Shown piece after piece: positions 1-10,100 of a DNA stretch of 29,822 nt. Each line of letters opens with the position of its first letter. Position 1 is the stretch's first letter. Below the pieces are notes generated by a model. That model saw only the letters and a list, made by a program, of their open reading frames with translations. It ran no database searches and was not told where the DNA came from. Origin of the DNA: Priapulus caudatus (Eukaryota; Priapulida; Priapulimorpha; Priapulimorphida; Priapulidae). Location of the stretch: the NCBI RefSeq assembly GCF_000485595.1, contig NW_014577185.1, forward strand, positions 382,861 to 412,682. The letters are read 5' to 3'. A program made the position numbers and the translations under genes.

Positions 1-290
1 GACAATGTCTCAGACTGGTTAGGTTGTCCAGCACAAATTCTGGTTGTCTCGGACAACCGGACAATGCTTATTTCGAGCACTGCACTTGGAACCCAGTGAA
101 AGTGAAGGTGCTGTGTGTCGTAGGTCAAGAGAGAACAGTGGAAGCATGTTCAGGATGCCTGTTCATTTTTGTTTCTTGCCAATTCTGACCTGGACTGGCG
201 ACAATCCTCCCAATCAAACCCATAATGCTCATCCTCACTTCTTTTTCAACTATATAGCTCAATAAAGCATATCAATATAAAACATATCAG
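1..290. other. Non-coding, probably SELENOS intron
   Basis: No exon with splice sites or recognisable protein similarity was found. It precedes an internal SELENOS exon, so it is probably intron. The SELENOS exons for the N-terminus and membrane segment are not in the window. Confidence 0.4.
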
Positions 291-299
291 AGATACACC

Positions 300-374
300 T
301 TGCTCTAGTACTATAGCCCTCGTACAGTTGCCGCTGCCTGCGGCAACTGTACGCGGGCTATAGTACTAGAGCAA
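300..374. mobile_element. 75-bp palindromic Mutator-like MITE (fold-back family 1)
   Basis: Nearly perfect palindrome with ends TTGCTCTAGTACTATAGCCC and its reverse complement. It is flanked by a perfect 9-bp direct repeat AGATACACC at 291-299 and 375-383. A 9-bp target duplication is typical of Mutator-like elements. The same ends occur on the larger fold-back at 14023-14554. It is far too short to encode a transposase and must have been moved in trans. Confidence 0.85.
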
Positions 375-389
375 AGATACACCCATCAG

Positions 390-743
390 CAGGGCACGAA
401 ATTAGCACCAACCCACCGGCATATGCCGGCAAATTATTTGGAGGGCCCGGTAACGTTGACAAAACACCAGCCCTCAGAACCGGTGGTTTCAGCCGTGTTA
501 GCGAGTACCTACATTTTTATTTATAGCATTAATGAGCAAAGAGCCTATATTACTGTTTTACCTGAAGGATATCATGCCATGATTTATCAACATTTTACAA
601 ATTTGAAATCGAGAAAGCGTGAAACATGATATTGATTTTCAAACAAAATTTGTTTGGGCTGGTAAATTATGGTGAGGGCTGGTAAAAAATTGCTGTTACC
701 AGCCCTCTGGGCCAGTGCAAAAAAATCTGAATGTTGTGCCCTG
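390..743. mobile_element. hAT-like MITE with CAGGGCACG ends
   Basis: Starts CAGGGCACGAAATTAGC and ends TGTTGTGCCCTG, giving short terminal inverted repeats of the CAGGG type common in hAT elements. The flanks CATCAG and CATCTAG are only a weak target-duplication candidate. A second copy, split by another element and truncated at its right end, starts at 22726. Short open frames inside are not conserved and look non-coding. Confidence 0.7.
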
Positions 744-935
744 CATCTAGCATTACATTGTGGGGTATTATTCATACAATCATAAATCTACACTTTCTGT
801 TAGGGTTATATGATAATATGCTATACACAGCTAGGATTGCATGCCGTTAAGCAGAACCTACACTTATATGTATTTACCTCATTCCTTGGTCTGAGTAATT
901 TTGATTAATGTTAATTTAAGTAAATAAATGTTTAG

Positions 936-1042
936 ATGCTGGCACAGCTCAATCTAGACAGGAAGCCATGGAGGCTGCCAGAAGACGCATGCAAGAGGAG
1001 CATGCGGGAGCTGCTGCCGCATGGCAATCACAGCAGGCTGAG
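936..1042 (+). CDS. SELENOS: SELENOS internal exon (helical region)
   Basis: The acceptor is tttag before 936 and the donor is GAG|gtaatg. The exon starts with two bases of a split codon and then gives 35 codons including QEAMEAARRRMQEEHAG, the helix that follows the membrane segment in this family. Confidence 0.9.
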
Positions 1043-2387
1043 GTAATGTTATACTTGCTGAGCTATATCGATATGAAGTACCATCGTAAGGTTAAAGTAA
1101 TTTTTGAGTCAATGTGACATTAACCAAGGAGTTGTCCCAGGAGTTTTAAGCTGGTCAAGTATTTGTTGCTAGGCCTTTATTTGATGTTACCCTTATGTGC
1201 CCATCTAGAAGGAAATGGTAAAGAGACAGGAGAAAATCGAAGATTGGGAGAAGCATACTCAAGGTCTTGGCTACAGATCGAAAATAAAAAAGGTAGTTTT
1301 ACTGTTATCTCTTAATAGAATATCAGGGTTAGAAATTGAGATTTTTTGCTATGGAGCAAATACTTGCTGCCAGAGAAAAAAGGCAAGGAGCAAATTTACT
1401 CACCCAGGCAGAATCGTTCGTGATTTCACTATGGTTTATTAGAAATTAGTTGGCAGCAATTATTTGCTGCCGACGTTGAGAGCAGGCAGCAAACTGACCC
1501 TTGTAGGCAGTAAAACTGCTGCTTGCTGCCCTTCATTTAGAACTCTGGAATATGTAGATAAGAATATATATGTGGAAGTTTTTATTCTGTCAGATTTTCC
1601 ATTCAAGTTGATGTAGGGTTTAAAAAATCATATTGGTATTATTTCAGAATGATGAGAAGGCGTCACCGTCACAGCCCCCACCAAAGTCTACAAAAAGTAA
1701 ACCACTTAGAAATAATGGTAAGTGAAAGGTAATTGTATATAAGAAATTATAGCTGAATCAATAAAAGCTGAAAATTAGAGTTGATTCTACAAGATGATGT
1801 TGACCAGAGAATTTCCCACAATGGTGAGTCTTGCTCTGTGGCTTAGAATCTGGTTCATGCCCAAAAAAATCGTATCACTCACAAACTTCTAGTCATTCAA
1901 TCATCCTCATCTGCCTATTTCATTTAAATTTTTAATTTGTCAGGAATGTTCATGCAAGTGATAGTCTGCAGATGGCGGGTGCTAAAAATGGAATTGCGCA
2001 CAATTTGTAAAGACATCACGAATTCTATTATTCTAATTACTGTACGCCATTTACACTATGAAAATAATGTTTAGAAATGTTATTTCAGTATTTAAATGTG
2101 TTATAAGTTGTATTTAAAACATTGCTCATTGTCTTCTTACATGCTTTTAAAGTTTTACATGATAAGTTAATATTTAAGTTGAACTTATTAGTGATTGTTT
2201 ACCATTGACAAACATGAATTTTTTTAAATGATTAGTTTTGATACAGAGTTACCAACTTATTCATTCTGATTTTGTTTTTGTTTTCGTGACAGATTACTCA
2301 CCTCTGGCTGGTGCTGCAGGGCCAGCATGTCAAATTACTTTTGGTCGCCGTGGTGGTGGAAGTAGAGGTGGAGGTGGATGAGGTTAA
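936..2387 (+). CDS. SELENOS: Selenoprotein S (VIMP), last four coding exons; UGA at 2379-2381 read as selenocysteine
   Basis: Selenoprotein S is a single-pass ER membrane protein of the ERAD retrotranslocation complex; it recruits p97/VCP to derlins and its C-terminal selenocysteine has reductase activity. Four exons are seen: 936-1042, 1209-1292, 1648-1717 and 2293-2387. All have AG/GT borders and compatible phases. The protein runs from a charged helix with QEAMEAARRRMQEE, through KRQEKIEDWEKHTQGLGYRS, to a KPLRNN-DYSPLAG block and a glycine/arginine-rich tail ending GGGG-UGA-G-stop. Selenocysteine followed by glycine at the C-terminus and these intron positions match the vertebrate gene as known from the family. 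The N-terminal and membrane exons lie left of the window. An annotation pipeline that reads UGA as stop would shorten the product by two residues. Confidence 0.93.
1209..1292 (+). CDS. SELENOS: SELENOS internal exon (VCP-interacting region)
   Basis: The acceptor is catctag and the donor is AAG|gtagtt. It holds 28 codons in phase 0. KRQEKIEDWEKHTQGLGYRS aligns with the family's KRRQKIEMWDSM...GKSY block. Confidence 0.92.
1648..1717 (+). CDS. SELENOS: SELENOS internal exon (proline/lysine linker)
   Basis: The acceptor is atttcag and the donor is G|gtaagtg. It encodes a disordered SPSQPPPKSTKSKPLRNN stretch. The KPLR motif matches the family's RKPLRGGG. It ends with the first base of a split Asp codon. 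Confidence 0.9.
2293..2387 (+). CDS. SELENOS: SELENOS last exon with selenocysteine codon
   Basis: The acceptor is cgtgacag. It reads D-YSPLAGAAGPACQITFG, then an RRGGGSRGGGG tail, then TGA (2379-2381), GGT and TAA (2385-2387). The Sec-Gly-stop ending is the diagnostic form of this family. Confidence 0.93.
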
Positions 2388-3262
2388 TGCCAAGATTCCC
2401 ACTTAAAGATGTAGGCCAACTAGACTACATCTGTCAAGTGAGGAATTGCCTAGCCAAGATATTGTCCATGTACAGCAATATTATTGTATACCACTGTGTA
2501 TGCTGCCACCAGTGCAATCGCTGAAAATCTGTACGTGATCAGTCACCAGTAGTGACCATCACATTGATAGCAGATTAAGAATTCAGATTCTCACGTGCTA
2601 TTTACGTTAAGAATCCAATGTGGGATAACTATATATGACGAATGGTGCCTCACACTTCACACTACTCTAACTCAACTAATTCAAAACTGTTTCGAGATCA
2701 CATTATCAACAATGACACAATCAGTAAAATACCTTGCTGATTGACACACATCAAAACGCCATCGCTCTATGCTTTGGCCCAAGAGTCTGCACCCATAAGT
2801 CAGTAATTTTGTGAAATAATTATATTTCAAGGGTGTAAAAGGTTCTGCCATTGTTAGTGTGTGACCGCTTTATCTCACTCGCTCTAGTGATATAGTGAGG
2901 TTTATCTCAGGACAAACAGTGACAGACCCTCATAAGGTTATTTATGCTACAGCTGAGGCCTTTAATGCAAAGTGCATACATGGTGCAAGATAATTATTAA
3001 GATACAAAGCTGACAACACATTAATACCTGTGTAAGTTGCCATGTTGGGTAGGGTGTGTGTATTTATTTTCACAGTGTGTGGACATTGCTTTGTCATCAT
3101 ATTCAACATATAGAATGGATATTTATAAGAGCCAGTGTCGTTATGATAATAATTTAAAAGACACAAATCATTCATGAAGTGAAGAGTGTAAAGGTCATAT
3201 GTACCCACTCTATACTGAATGCTATCTAGCTTTGTGACTTTGACATGAACGAACACAATAAA
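2388..3262 (+). other. SELENOS: SELENOS 3' UTR with AATAAA
   Basis: It runs from the TAA to an AATAAA at 3257-3262. A selenoprotein mRNA needs a SECIS element here. I could not find one matching the full AUGA / apical AA / NGAN pattern by eye. The 104-codon open frame on the opposite strand (2942-3256) has no recognisable features and is probably chance. Confidence 0.6.
3143..3178 (+). promoter_or_regulatory. Weak candidate SECIS core
   Basis: ATGA at 3143-3146 is followed by AATAATTT, which pairs (7 of 8) with AAATCATT at 3165-3172. The loop begins AAAA, and TGAA at 3175-3178 could form the opposite side of the quartet. The stem is short, AU-rich and has a bulge, so this may be chance. A second stem at 2711-2745 (CAATCAG pairing with CTGATTG around TAAAATACC) has a worse quartet. 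Confidence 0.2.
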
Positions 3263-4240
3263 AGTGCAGTGGACTAATCGATATCATTCTACGTATTGTT
3301 TATACAGATTGAGCGTAATTTTGCGGCAGTCGTACACTATACAAGAGTCGATTAGATATATCAGCTGATTCAACTTAAGATACAAAATGAAATGAAGCAT
3401 GTGATCATGGTTAATGTGCAGGTATGATCGAACAGTTGTATTTTACAGAAATTGTGCTACTTCACATAGTACAATAATGCAGCCAAGTCAATTGATATCA
3501 TGTCCTGTATTTGAGGTGGATTTCAACCAGTGATCTTTTTTCCCTTTTTTACAGTAATGCATGTGATACAGAATGGAATATATAATCTCTATAAATTTTA
3601 ACATGGTTTACAGGAACATAACCCTTTAGTTTTAGCACTGTGTACTAGTGTTACATTCTCTTAACAAATAACTTGGTACATAACATATATATTAGGTTCA
3701 ACTTTTCATATTGCTTCAATATGAAGGAATAATACATTTCTCTTATGTGTCCTACACACAAGGTCACAATAGGCTTTTGAAATCGATTGGCTTTAATCTA
3801 TTCAATCAATTCTAATCTTCGTGGGCGCCTCCTCCACTACAATGGAAAATTAACAGGTCGCATGTTTCTAAAGGCAATGTGCCAAAAAGCAGTAATATAG
3901 TATATACAGTAATATATCTAGTAAATGTAACTATGTACTTGATGTAATCCTGCACACCCTTCTAGCAATTCTAATATTCGCGTGTAGCGTGCTACGTGGA
4001 CAGGCTAATAATATGTGTGAATGAACTATTTCAGGATGCAAAGGAGGATGCACAAACGTTATAATATAACATTGACGCTGCGCTCTCATAAATAAGTTAC
4101 CTATTGTTGCTGCCTGACATCGAATTAGTTTAATCTGAATCAGCAATTCTAAATAATATTACTTTATTGTCGTTTCTAGAAATGGCTGCATAAACACAAA
4201 CAAGTGCCGCATTAGCGACAGTGCTCATCTGAGGTCTGCT
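3263..4240. other. Intergenic DNA, nothing firm seen
   Basis: AT-rich, with no exon I could support. It contains TTTATT at 4163-4168, an AATAAA on the minus strand 76 bp beyond the stop of the small minus-strand frame ending at 4244. Confidence 0.4.
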
Positions 4241-4243
4241 GCT

Positions 4244-4330
4244 CTACTGTACTGGCCTTCGTTTCTGCAAAAGGTTGAAAGCCTGTTCTATCGCTAAACC
4301 GGCTATGTCATCATCAAAACTGTGTAGCAT
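4244..4330 (-). CDS. Possible small coding exon or 28-codon ORF, unrecognised
   Basis: An ATG at 4330-4328 opens 28 codons to TAG at 4246-4244. The peptide has an acidic start followed by an amphipathic stretch (SFDDDIAGLAIEQAFNLL, then QKRRP), which looks more protein-like than random sequence. An alternative reading is a terminal exon with acceptor ctacacag, since a minus-strand AATAAA lies at 4168-4163. It is divergent from the small plus-strand candidate at 4546. I do not recognise a family. Confidence 0.22.
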   Translation of the reverse strand: MLHSFDDDIAGLAIEQAFNLLQKRRPVQ

Positions 4331-4545
4331 AGGTATTAACACTAAAACTAAACCCTAACAATGCATCCTACTTCATAGCTGCTCGACTGTCTTATATATA
4401 TTCGTGTCATAATGTATCACTAGGCCTATAGTTGCCGCGAGATGGCGCGTGCAAGTGTAATCAATAATCAAAGATGGCATCGCCCTTCGTGCATTGGTGA
4501 TAAGTCAAGACAGTAGAGATAACCTAATTCCATTGAGTTGCTGAA
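4331..4545. promoter_or_regulatory. Possible bidirectional promoter with GATGGC motifs
   Basis: The short spacer between two divergent candidate starts has local GC enrichment and two GATGGC motifs (GCGAGATGGCGCG and AAAGATGGCATCG). AAGATGGC is the YY1 core, common just downstream of transcription starts. This is inference from motifs only. Confidence 0.25.
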
Positions 4546-5005
4546 ATGTACAGGCTAAAATCCAAGTATATTCAGGCAGGCGACAATTTCGCTCAGCTGT
4601 GAGTAATAAATTAAACACATCTGCATTGCAGGTGTGCATGTTTATTAGAAAAGTGCCAGTTCACCCCCATGCATGAGTAATGGGTTGCCCCCGGGTTTTT
4701 GCCTACATTTCGGATGACGGTAGCCACGCGAGCATTCAGGGTGCTATTAATATACAGACTGCTTTAGAAAATAATATGATTTAAGGAGTGTAAACCTTGT
4801 TCAACAAACTTTTATCTTTGCAATTGAACTGCAAATGTAGCCTCACATCCACACAGGTATGGGCTCTAATAATAGCAAAAGCAGTTCAGTCCTTTGTTAA
4901 CAGTCAACAAATCCACGTGGAACCCTCCCTTTCAGGGTCAAAAGGTTATCAGACACTTACTCTTCGCACGTCAGTGGAAAGGACATTTCATGGTCCTTTC
5001 AATAA
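4546..5005 (+). CDS. Candidate two-exon small protein gene (40 codons), unrecognised
   Basis: Exon 1 (4546-4598) starts MYRLKSKYIQAGDNFAQ and ends at a strong donor, CT|gtgagtaa. A second exon from 4936 follows an excellent polypyrimidine acceptor (ccctccctttcag). It continues in phase as LVKRLSDTYSSHVSG and stops at TAA 5003-5005, which overlaps an AATAAA at 5001-5006. The total is about 40 residues, basic and helical in look, with no family recognised. Alternatives are a 5' exon of a longer gene or chance. Confidence 0.3.
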
Positions 5006-5049
5006 AGTTATAAAAATGGTAGGTCAGCGCTGAAACAAAAAAGTTTTTC

Positions 5050-5430
5050 ACTCTGTCCATTAGGCCCTGTCCTCAGAAAATGTCTGATATCTGACCTTTC
5101 ACCACTGCCCTTTGAGCTGTGACCTCCAATTTCGCACTGGTGATGGGTTTCCTGCCCATCACACTATACACCGAATATTAAGAGCATAGGTCGAGCCGTT
5201 CAGATTTGTGCCGCAATTCCGTATTTCCTCCTATACCTTAAGTTAAGGGGGAAATATTCCCCCTCCGTTTACACATTTGTCATCCTGAGTCCTTTTCACG
5301 ATCCCCTCCGACGTCCCGAATATCGTGACCGTACGTCGAGCGGTTAAGATTTGTGCCCAACTGTTGACGGACGGACGGACAATCATGCGATTCTACAAGC
5401 TGCATCCGACTTCGTCAGATGAGCTAAAAA
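5050..5430 (-). repeat. Dispersed repeat with GTCCGTCCGTCC tract, related to the insert at 22818
   Basis: Read on the minus strand it begins TTTTTAGCTCATCTGACGAA and carries GTCCGTCCGTCCGTCAACA. This parallels TTTTTAGCTCACCTTGAC and GTCCGTCCGTCCGTC at 22813-22890. The left limit is uncertain. A small perfect hairpin TGCGAGCAAGCTCGCA lies just outside at 5431-5446. Confidence 0.5.
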
Positions 5431-5446
5431 TGCGAGCAAGCTCGCA

Positions 5447-6987
5447 TCAATTATTACGCTGCCACTTTTGGACTACCTAAATTAGCAACTTGCAAAAAAG
5501 GACGGACCAGCATCTCAGAATGTGGTAGCAATTAATTAATTATGAAGCACGTGCAGCCACTCAACGAGGTAGACATGTCCCATAGACGCATGCCTCATAC
5601 CCAAAGTCACGAAGCATACTTTAATTTTTTGTCAGTAAATTATTAGCAGAAGGCAACATGAACTTTTGAAACTGGCCCTTAAGTGATGTAAACTAATTTT
5701 TTGCATCCTGTGAGATATAGCAGACGGCCAAGGCCGATATCCGACGACAGAAAGAGTTGGTCGAAAGCACTTATGTGAAGTTGATGAATTACACAATCTC
5801 CCGGACCTTCTAGAATGGTATACTTTACTAAACCTACACAGCGGAAATTAACGGAGAACGTATGCAGGTTTACGAACAATAATTTATACAATTATCACAC
5901 AAGACAAGATCCTCTCGTCATCCTACACGCACGAAGTTCGTTAGCTACCTGACTAATGACAGTGAGTCTCACTACTTAGTGAAGTTAAAATTAACTGTAA
6001 TCAATGGCATTATAAACATGATTAGTAAGAATACAATTACTAAATGCATCTAGACTGTCATTTTACAGGGGATTTGAGATATTTACATAAAACCACTTTT
6101 TAAATGATACTCCATAATTTAGTAGCAATTTCTCACTTGTATTTCTTCTCAAGACAGCTCTCTTGCACTAATAAGATATGAAGGTTTGGCAGGTATCATC
6201 ACATACGCCACCTGTAGAACTAGAAGGTATATGCATTTCTGACTGAATGAACACCGCACATTTTAAAAAATTGTTCACAATAAATATCACACAATTACGT
6301 ATCATGCTGCTCCTGCCTACCACTAGACAATACTGCTGCAAAACGAAATGCTTAAAAAGCATGCCTTTCTTCAACAATCAAAATGGAGAAAATGAGCTTT
6401 TAAATATTGCATGCTGCCAAACATATTTGGTAAATGTGCTACATAGCGACCATAATTTCACATTTTTCCAGTTGAAGTTCCGACTATTACCTACGACCAT
6501 GTATAATAAAATATATTTCACTCATAAATGCAACTACAGTTTTAACTGTGAAGTACTTTACAATATCACAATAACAACAATCAGACCAACCTGAATTATT
6601 TCTAATTGAGCAGATTAGGTTGATGGCTGTTTGCATGCATGAAATTAACTTTTAGTATGCTGTAATAAAAATTGGACTACAATATACTCGACGAGTATTT
6701 ATCCCAAAAAGGAACGTTGGCATCAATGTGACAATGTGTGTAGTCAGACAATCTTGAGAGGTGTATTATTACGATGAAATTGGCATCTGCGTACATGTAT
6801 GCATCTGTAACAAGTGCCCGAGCCTAGAGAAAACCATCGACATTATTTTTCCCCCCTCGAAACTAAAGGGATCTCCTGTTCCACTGTACTTGTACAGGCC
6901 CGACACTCTTCATAAGAGATGTCCGCCTATTGCTAGTTTAGCTTATAAACACCTATCCATGGGTGGTGAGCAGGCCCTGAGCGATGG
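5447..6987. other. Intergenic DNA and ACP6 3' flank
   Basis: No firm gene is seen. 5721-5813 on the plus strand has a possible acceptor and 30 open codons (QTAKADIRRQKELVEST...), but all three frames are similarly open and no family is recognised. The ACP6 3' UTR must start just left of 6988; no clear minus-strand AATAAA was found. Confidence 0.35.
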
Positions 6988-7158
6988 CTACACACCGGTG
7001 GGTCGCACGTATGGTTGCTGGGCAGCCTGGCTCCTCGACTCTGGGTTGGAACCGCACAGCTTGTCCCACTTCTCTGCTGTGACGTAGTAGCGTGACACAG
7101 TCTCCTTGAACTCTGATATCGTGCACAGCGAGTCCTTGCACGTTGGCAACTTCTGAAC
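6988..7158 (-). CDS. ACP6: ACP6 exon 10 (C-terminus)
   Basis: The acceptor is ttatag and it has 56 codons to TAG at 6990-6988. KDSLCTISEFKETVSRYYVT and AEKWDKLCG match the family's [27 protein letters not shown] ending. The last roughly 20 residues are not conserved. Confidence 0.9.
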   Translation of the reverse strand, partial: VQKLPTCKDSLCTISEFKETVSRYYVTAEKWDKLCGSNPESRSQAAQQPYVRPTGV

Positions 7159-10100
7159 CTATAATACAAACGTCACATGGTTTCACAAGACTTTTGCTTT
7201 CAGCTCTACGACAACAATTACTATTGGAACAGTCAGGGTTCTGCCCACGGTGGGCGGCGGTGGGCGGGTGTGCCCGGCACTCGCGGTTGCCACCCGGCAC
7301 TATATATCTCCGCCCGGCACTAATTTTTGATATAAAAAAAATGAAAAAAAAAAGTCTGATATATATGGGCTTTTTATTGCTCAGAATGCAGGAAATTGAG
7401 TTTCAGACTATCAAAAATCAAAAATGCTCAAGGGGGGCATGCCCCCGGACCTCCCTAGATTGGCTTCTCGCCTACGCGCTTGCTAACTGAATGTGCCCGG
7501 CACTAAAAAATCATGGGCAGAACCCTGACAGTGTATTTGGATTTCGCTGTACAATGTAAGATAATTTGATTACAGATACGCATACATTACAGATAATATA
7601 CTATGTCATTTAATTACAGATATATACATTACAAATCCAAAATTATTGCTGATGCAACAGACTTATCTTCCCTATTGTTATCTGCCTAATAACAAGATCA
7701 AGCAACACAGAGTCAGCATAACAAATATAACGGATCAGTTGTCAAAACTGTTGCGTCAGTGATAATGTTGGATTCATATCGTAATTAAATGATCACACGT
7801 GCAATTATTCCAGCGAGATACAGAATACATGTGACGCCACCGCCTGTGGGCATCCAGACGAGATATAACTATCTGAACAAAAACTCACCTCGCCGAGGTA
7901 TTTCACTTGGACGAATGCAGCCTTGTCTTGGCGGGCGTACGTTTCGATTGCTAGGTCTGCGCAGTATGGTGGCCAGCCATCCTCCGGTATTCCAAGCGCT
8001 ATTAGCAGTCCGTGTATGGTGGTATCATGGCATGAGTACAATTGCATCTTATATGTTCTGAGAAAAAACAAACAGATGAAATTAGCCTTGCCAAGTAGTA
8101 CAATAGACCGCCGTCTTCGTATCTTCTGATGCCACACGCATTTATTATATGATAGCATGCAGTGGGCAGGGGAATCGGATTATACATTTTCTCTGAACTG
8201 TGGCAGCTTCACATCAACTTTGACCACCTTCAAGCAATGGTAAATTAATGACCAGATAAATGATACTTGTTGCCAAAAACTTCGTAAAGTTACGATTAAT
8301 TTTAAGTCTAATGTTAATGTTAAGGTTAATTTTAATAGCGTTGCCAGAAACCAACTTGAACTAAACTTACTTAAGTGAAAACTTACGATAACAGGAACTT
8401 CATCACAAGGCTGCTGATTGGATGGGAATCGATCACAAAATTCAAATTCATACACATTTATTGTACATCACAGTAATTTATGCATATTATGATGGCTAAC
8501 CACATATAAATAATATTTGATGAAAAACGACACGGTCTTGAATTTATTCTGCACCAAGGTTCTGCACAACAAGACAAATTCTCACACTGTAGCAATTCTC
8601 ACGAGACGCGAGAGTCGTGTGGTCAGTGCAAAAGTATTTAAAACAAGAGAACAAATGCCATACAGCATTTGTAAATGTTTTGACACTTTTGTTTTGCTTC
8701 ACGATCGGTAGATAATTAATGTTTTTGACGTGTTTTTTCAAGAAAAAAACATGATATTACTCATTAATATAAAATATAATATCACTATAATTGTAATTCT
8801 TAGTCTAAATGTGTTATTTTCATCTTAATATTAAAGTTAAGGGAGGGTCTAGGATCTCTTAAGTTAAGAGAAAAGTTACGAGAATTTTTAATTCTCTTAA
8901 CTTTACGAAGTTTCTGGCAACGCTTTAAGAGAAAAAGTTAATGTTAAGGTTAATGTTAAGACTAATTTGTTTCTGACAATGGGCCCCAGAACTTTAGGCT
9001 AATGATAAACTTACTGAAAGAAAGACAAAAGCCTTTCAATACAAACATAACCAAGCAATTCAGTGTACAAGTATTCTAAACAAACACAACAATTTTAGTG
9101 ACAAACTGTGTCATTGTTTACAGTTTTGAACTTTTCTATCATCCACACTCGCTTTTCACATAACACGATACATGCACAGTGCAGAGCACAACGATGTGAT
9201 CAACACTTACCTTTGATGACTCAAGCTTTTAAATACATTCTTCGCAACCATGGTGAGCAAAGGTCCCACGCCCATCTGTAGTACTAGATCACCCCTGCAA
9301 AGGCAAAGTCACACAACGTCAATTACAGGGCCAAAATTGCAAAGGAACTTTTGCAAAAAAGGCGCCGAATAACGAAATCGTTTCACGGCCTTTATTCATT
9401 TCCATAAAACGTTTAGAGTTCCAGGTAAATTAGCTCAGACTTTATGAATAAGAACGTCTGATATTGGTAGGCGCAGGTATTCATTTGGTTTTCGATTCTC
9501 GGGGCAAACTGAAGCTTAGGGCACAGTGACACGATGTGAATTTTTGTTAGCTTGTATATTTTGTTAACACGTAGTTCAGCTACGCTTACTGATCAGGCAT
9601 CCCTCCACACACAAACGTGAGCATCTGTGATGCGTATCTGGTGATTTTCTCACTCCAGCATTTCAGATCAGGTGGGATTTCCATCCCGTGCGATTCGGCG
9701 CAGGATATCAAGTCACGATACTTGATAAAGCTCAAAAGATCAGCAGGAATACCTGTATAACAAATCAGTTTGCTACAACATATATTCAACTGTTGGTTGG
9801 CAAAAATAGTACAAACAGCTATCTGAATGCGTCACACATTCACGTCATACGTGCTGCACAAAGGCTGCTTGAGCTAGCTCAGAAATGATGATGGAAACTC
9901 TTCTGTTACCTCTCTCTCTCTCTTCACATTTTCCACCTTCCCCTTTCCTTCTCCACATCTCTGGCTATTTTCTGGCACATTTCTTATTTGAATAATATTA
10001 CATTACGCTGCATTATTCTGTTAAATAATCAAGTTTATGACATTAACTTCACATACTAAAGATTTTGGCATTGACCTCCACAAGAAATACTTAATCTAAG

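Noticed and set aside
2711-2745. Stem CAATCAG/CTGATTG after an ATGA as a SECIS
   Set aside because: The spacing to AAAA is good, but the opposite GA lies against a 3-nt mismatch, so the quartet cannot form properly.
3802-3836. Minus-strand terminal exon reading EEAPTKIRID
   Set aside because: Its phase does not fit the small minus-strand frame at 4244-4330 and it is too short to support alone.
4797-5033. 78-codon plus-strand open frame
   Set aside because: It lacks an ATG start and a better explanation is the spliced frame entering at 4936.
5721-5813. Terminal coding exon QTAKADIRRQKELVEST on the plus strand
   Set aside because: All three frames read protein-like for 25-40 codons, the phase does not match the candidate exons upstream, and no family is recognised.
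6247-6594. 115-codon plus-strand open frame
   Set aside because: AT-rich composition, no motif, and no splice or neighbour support.
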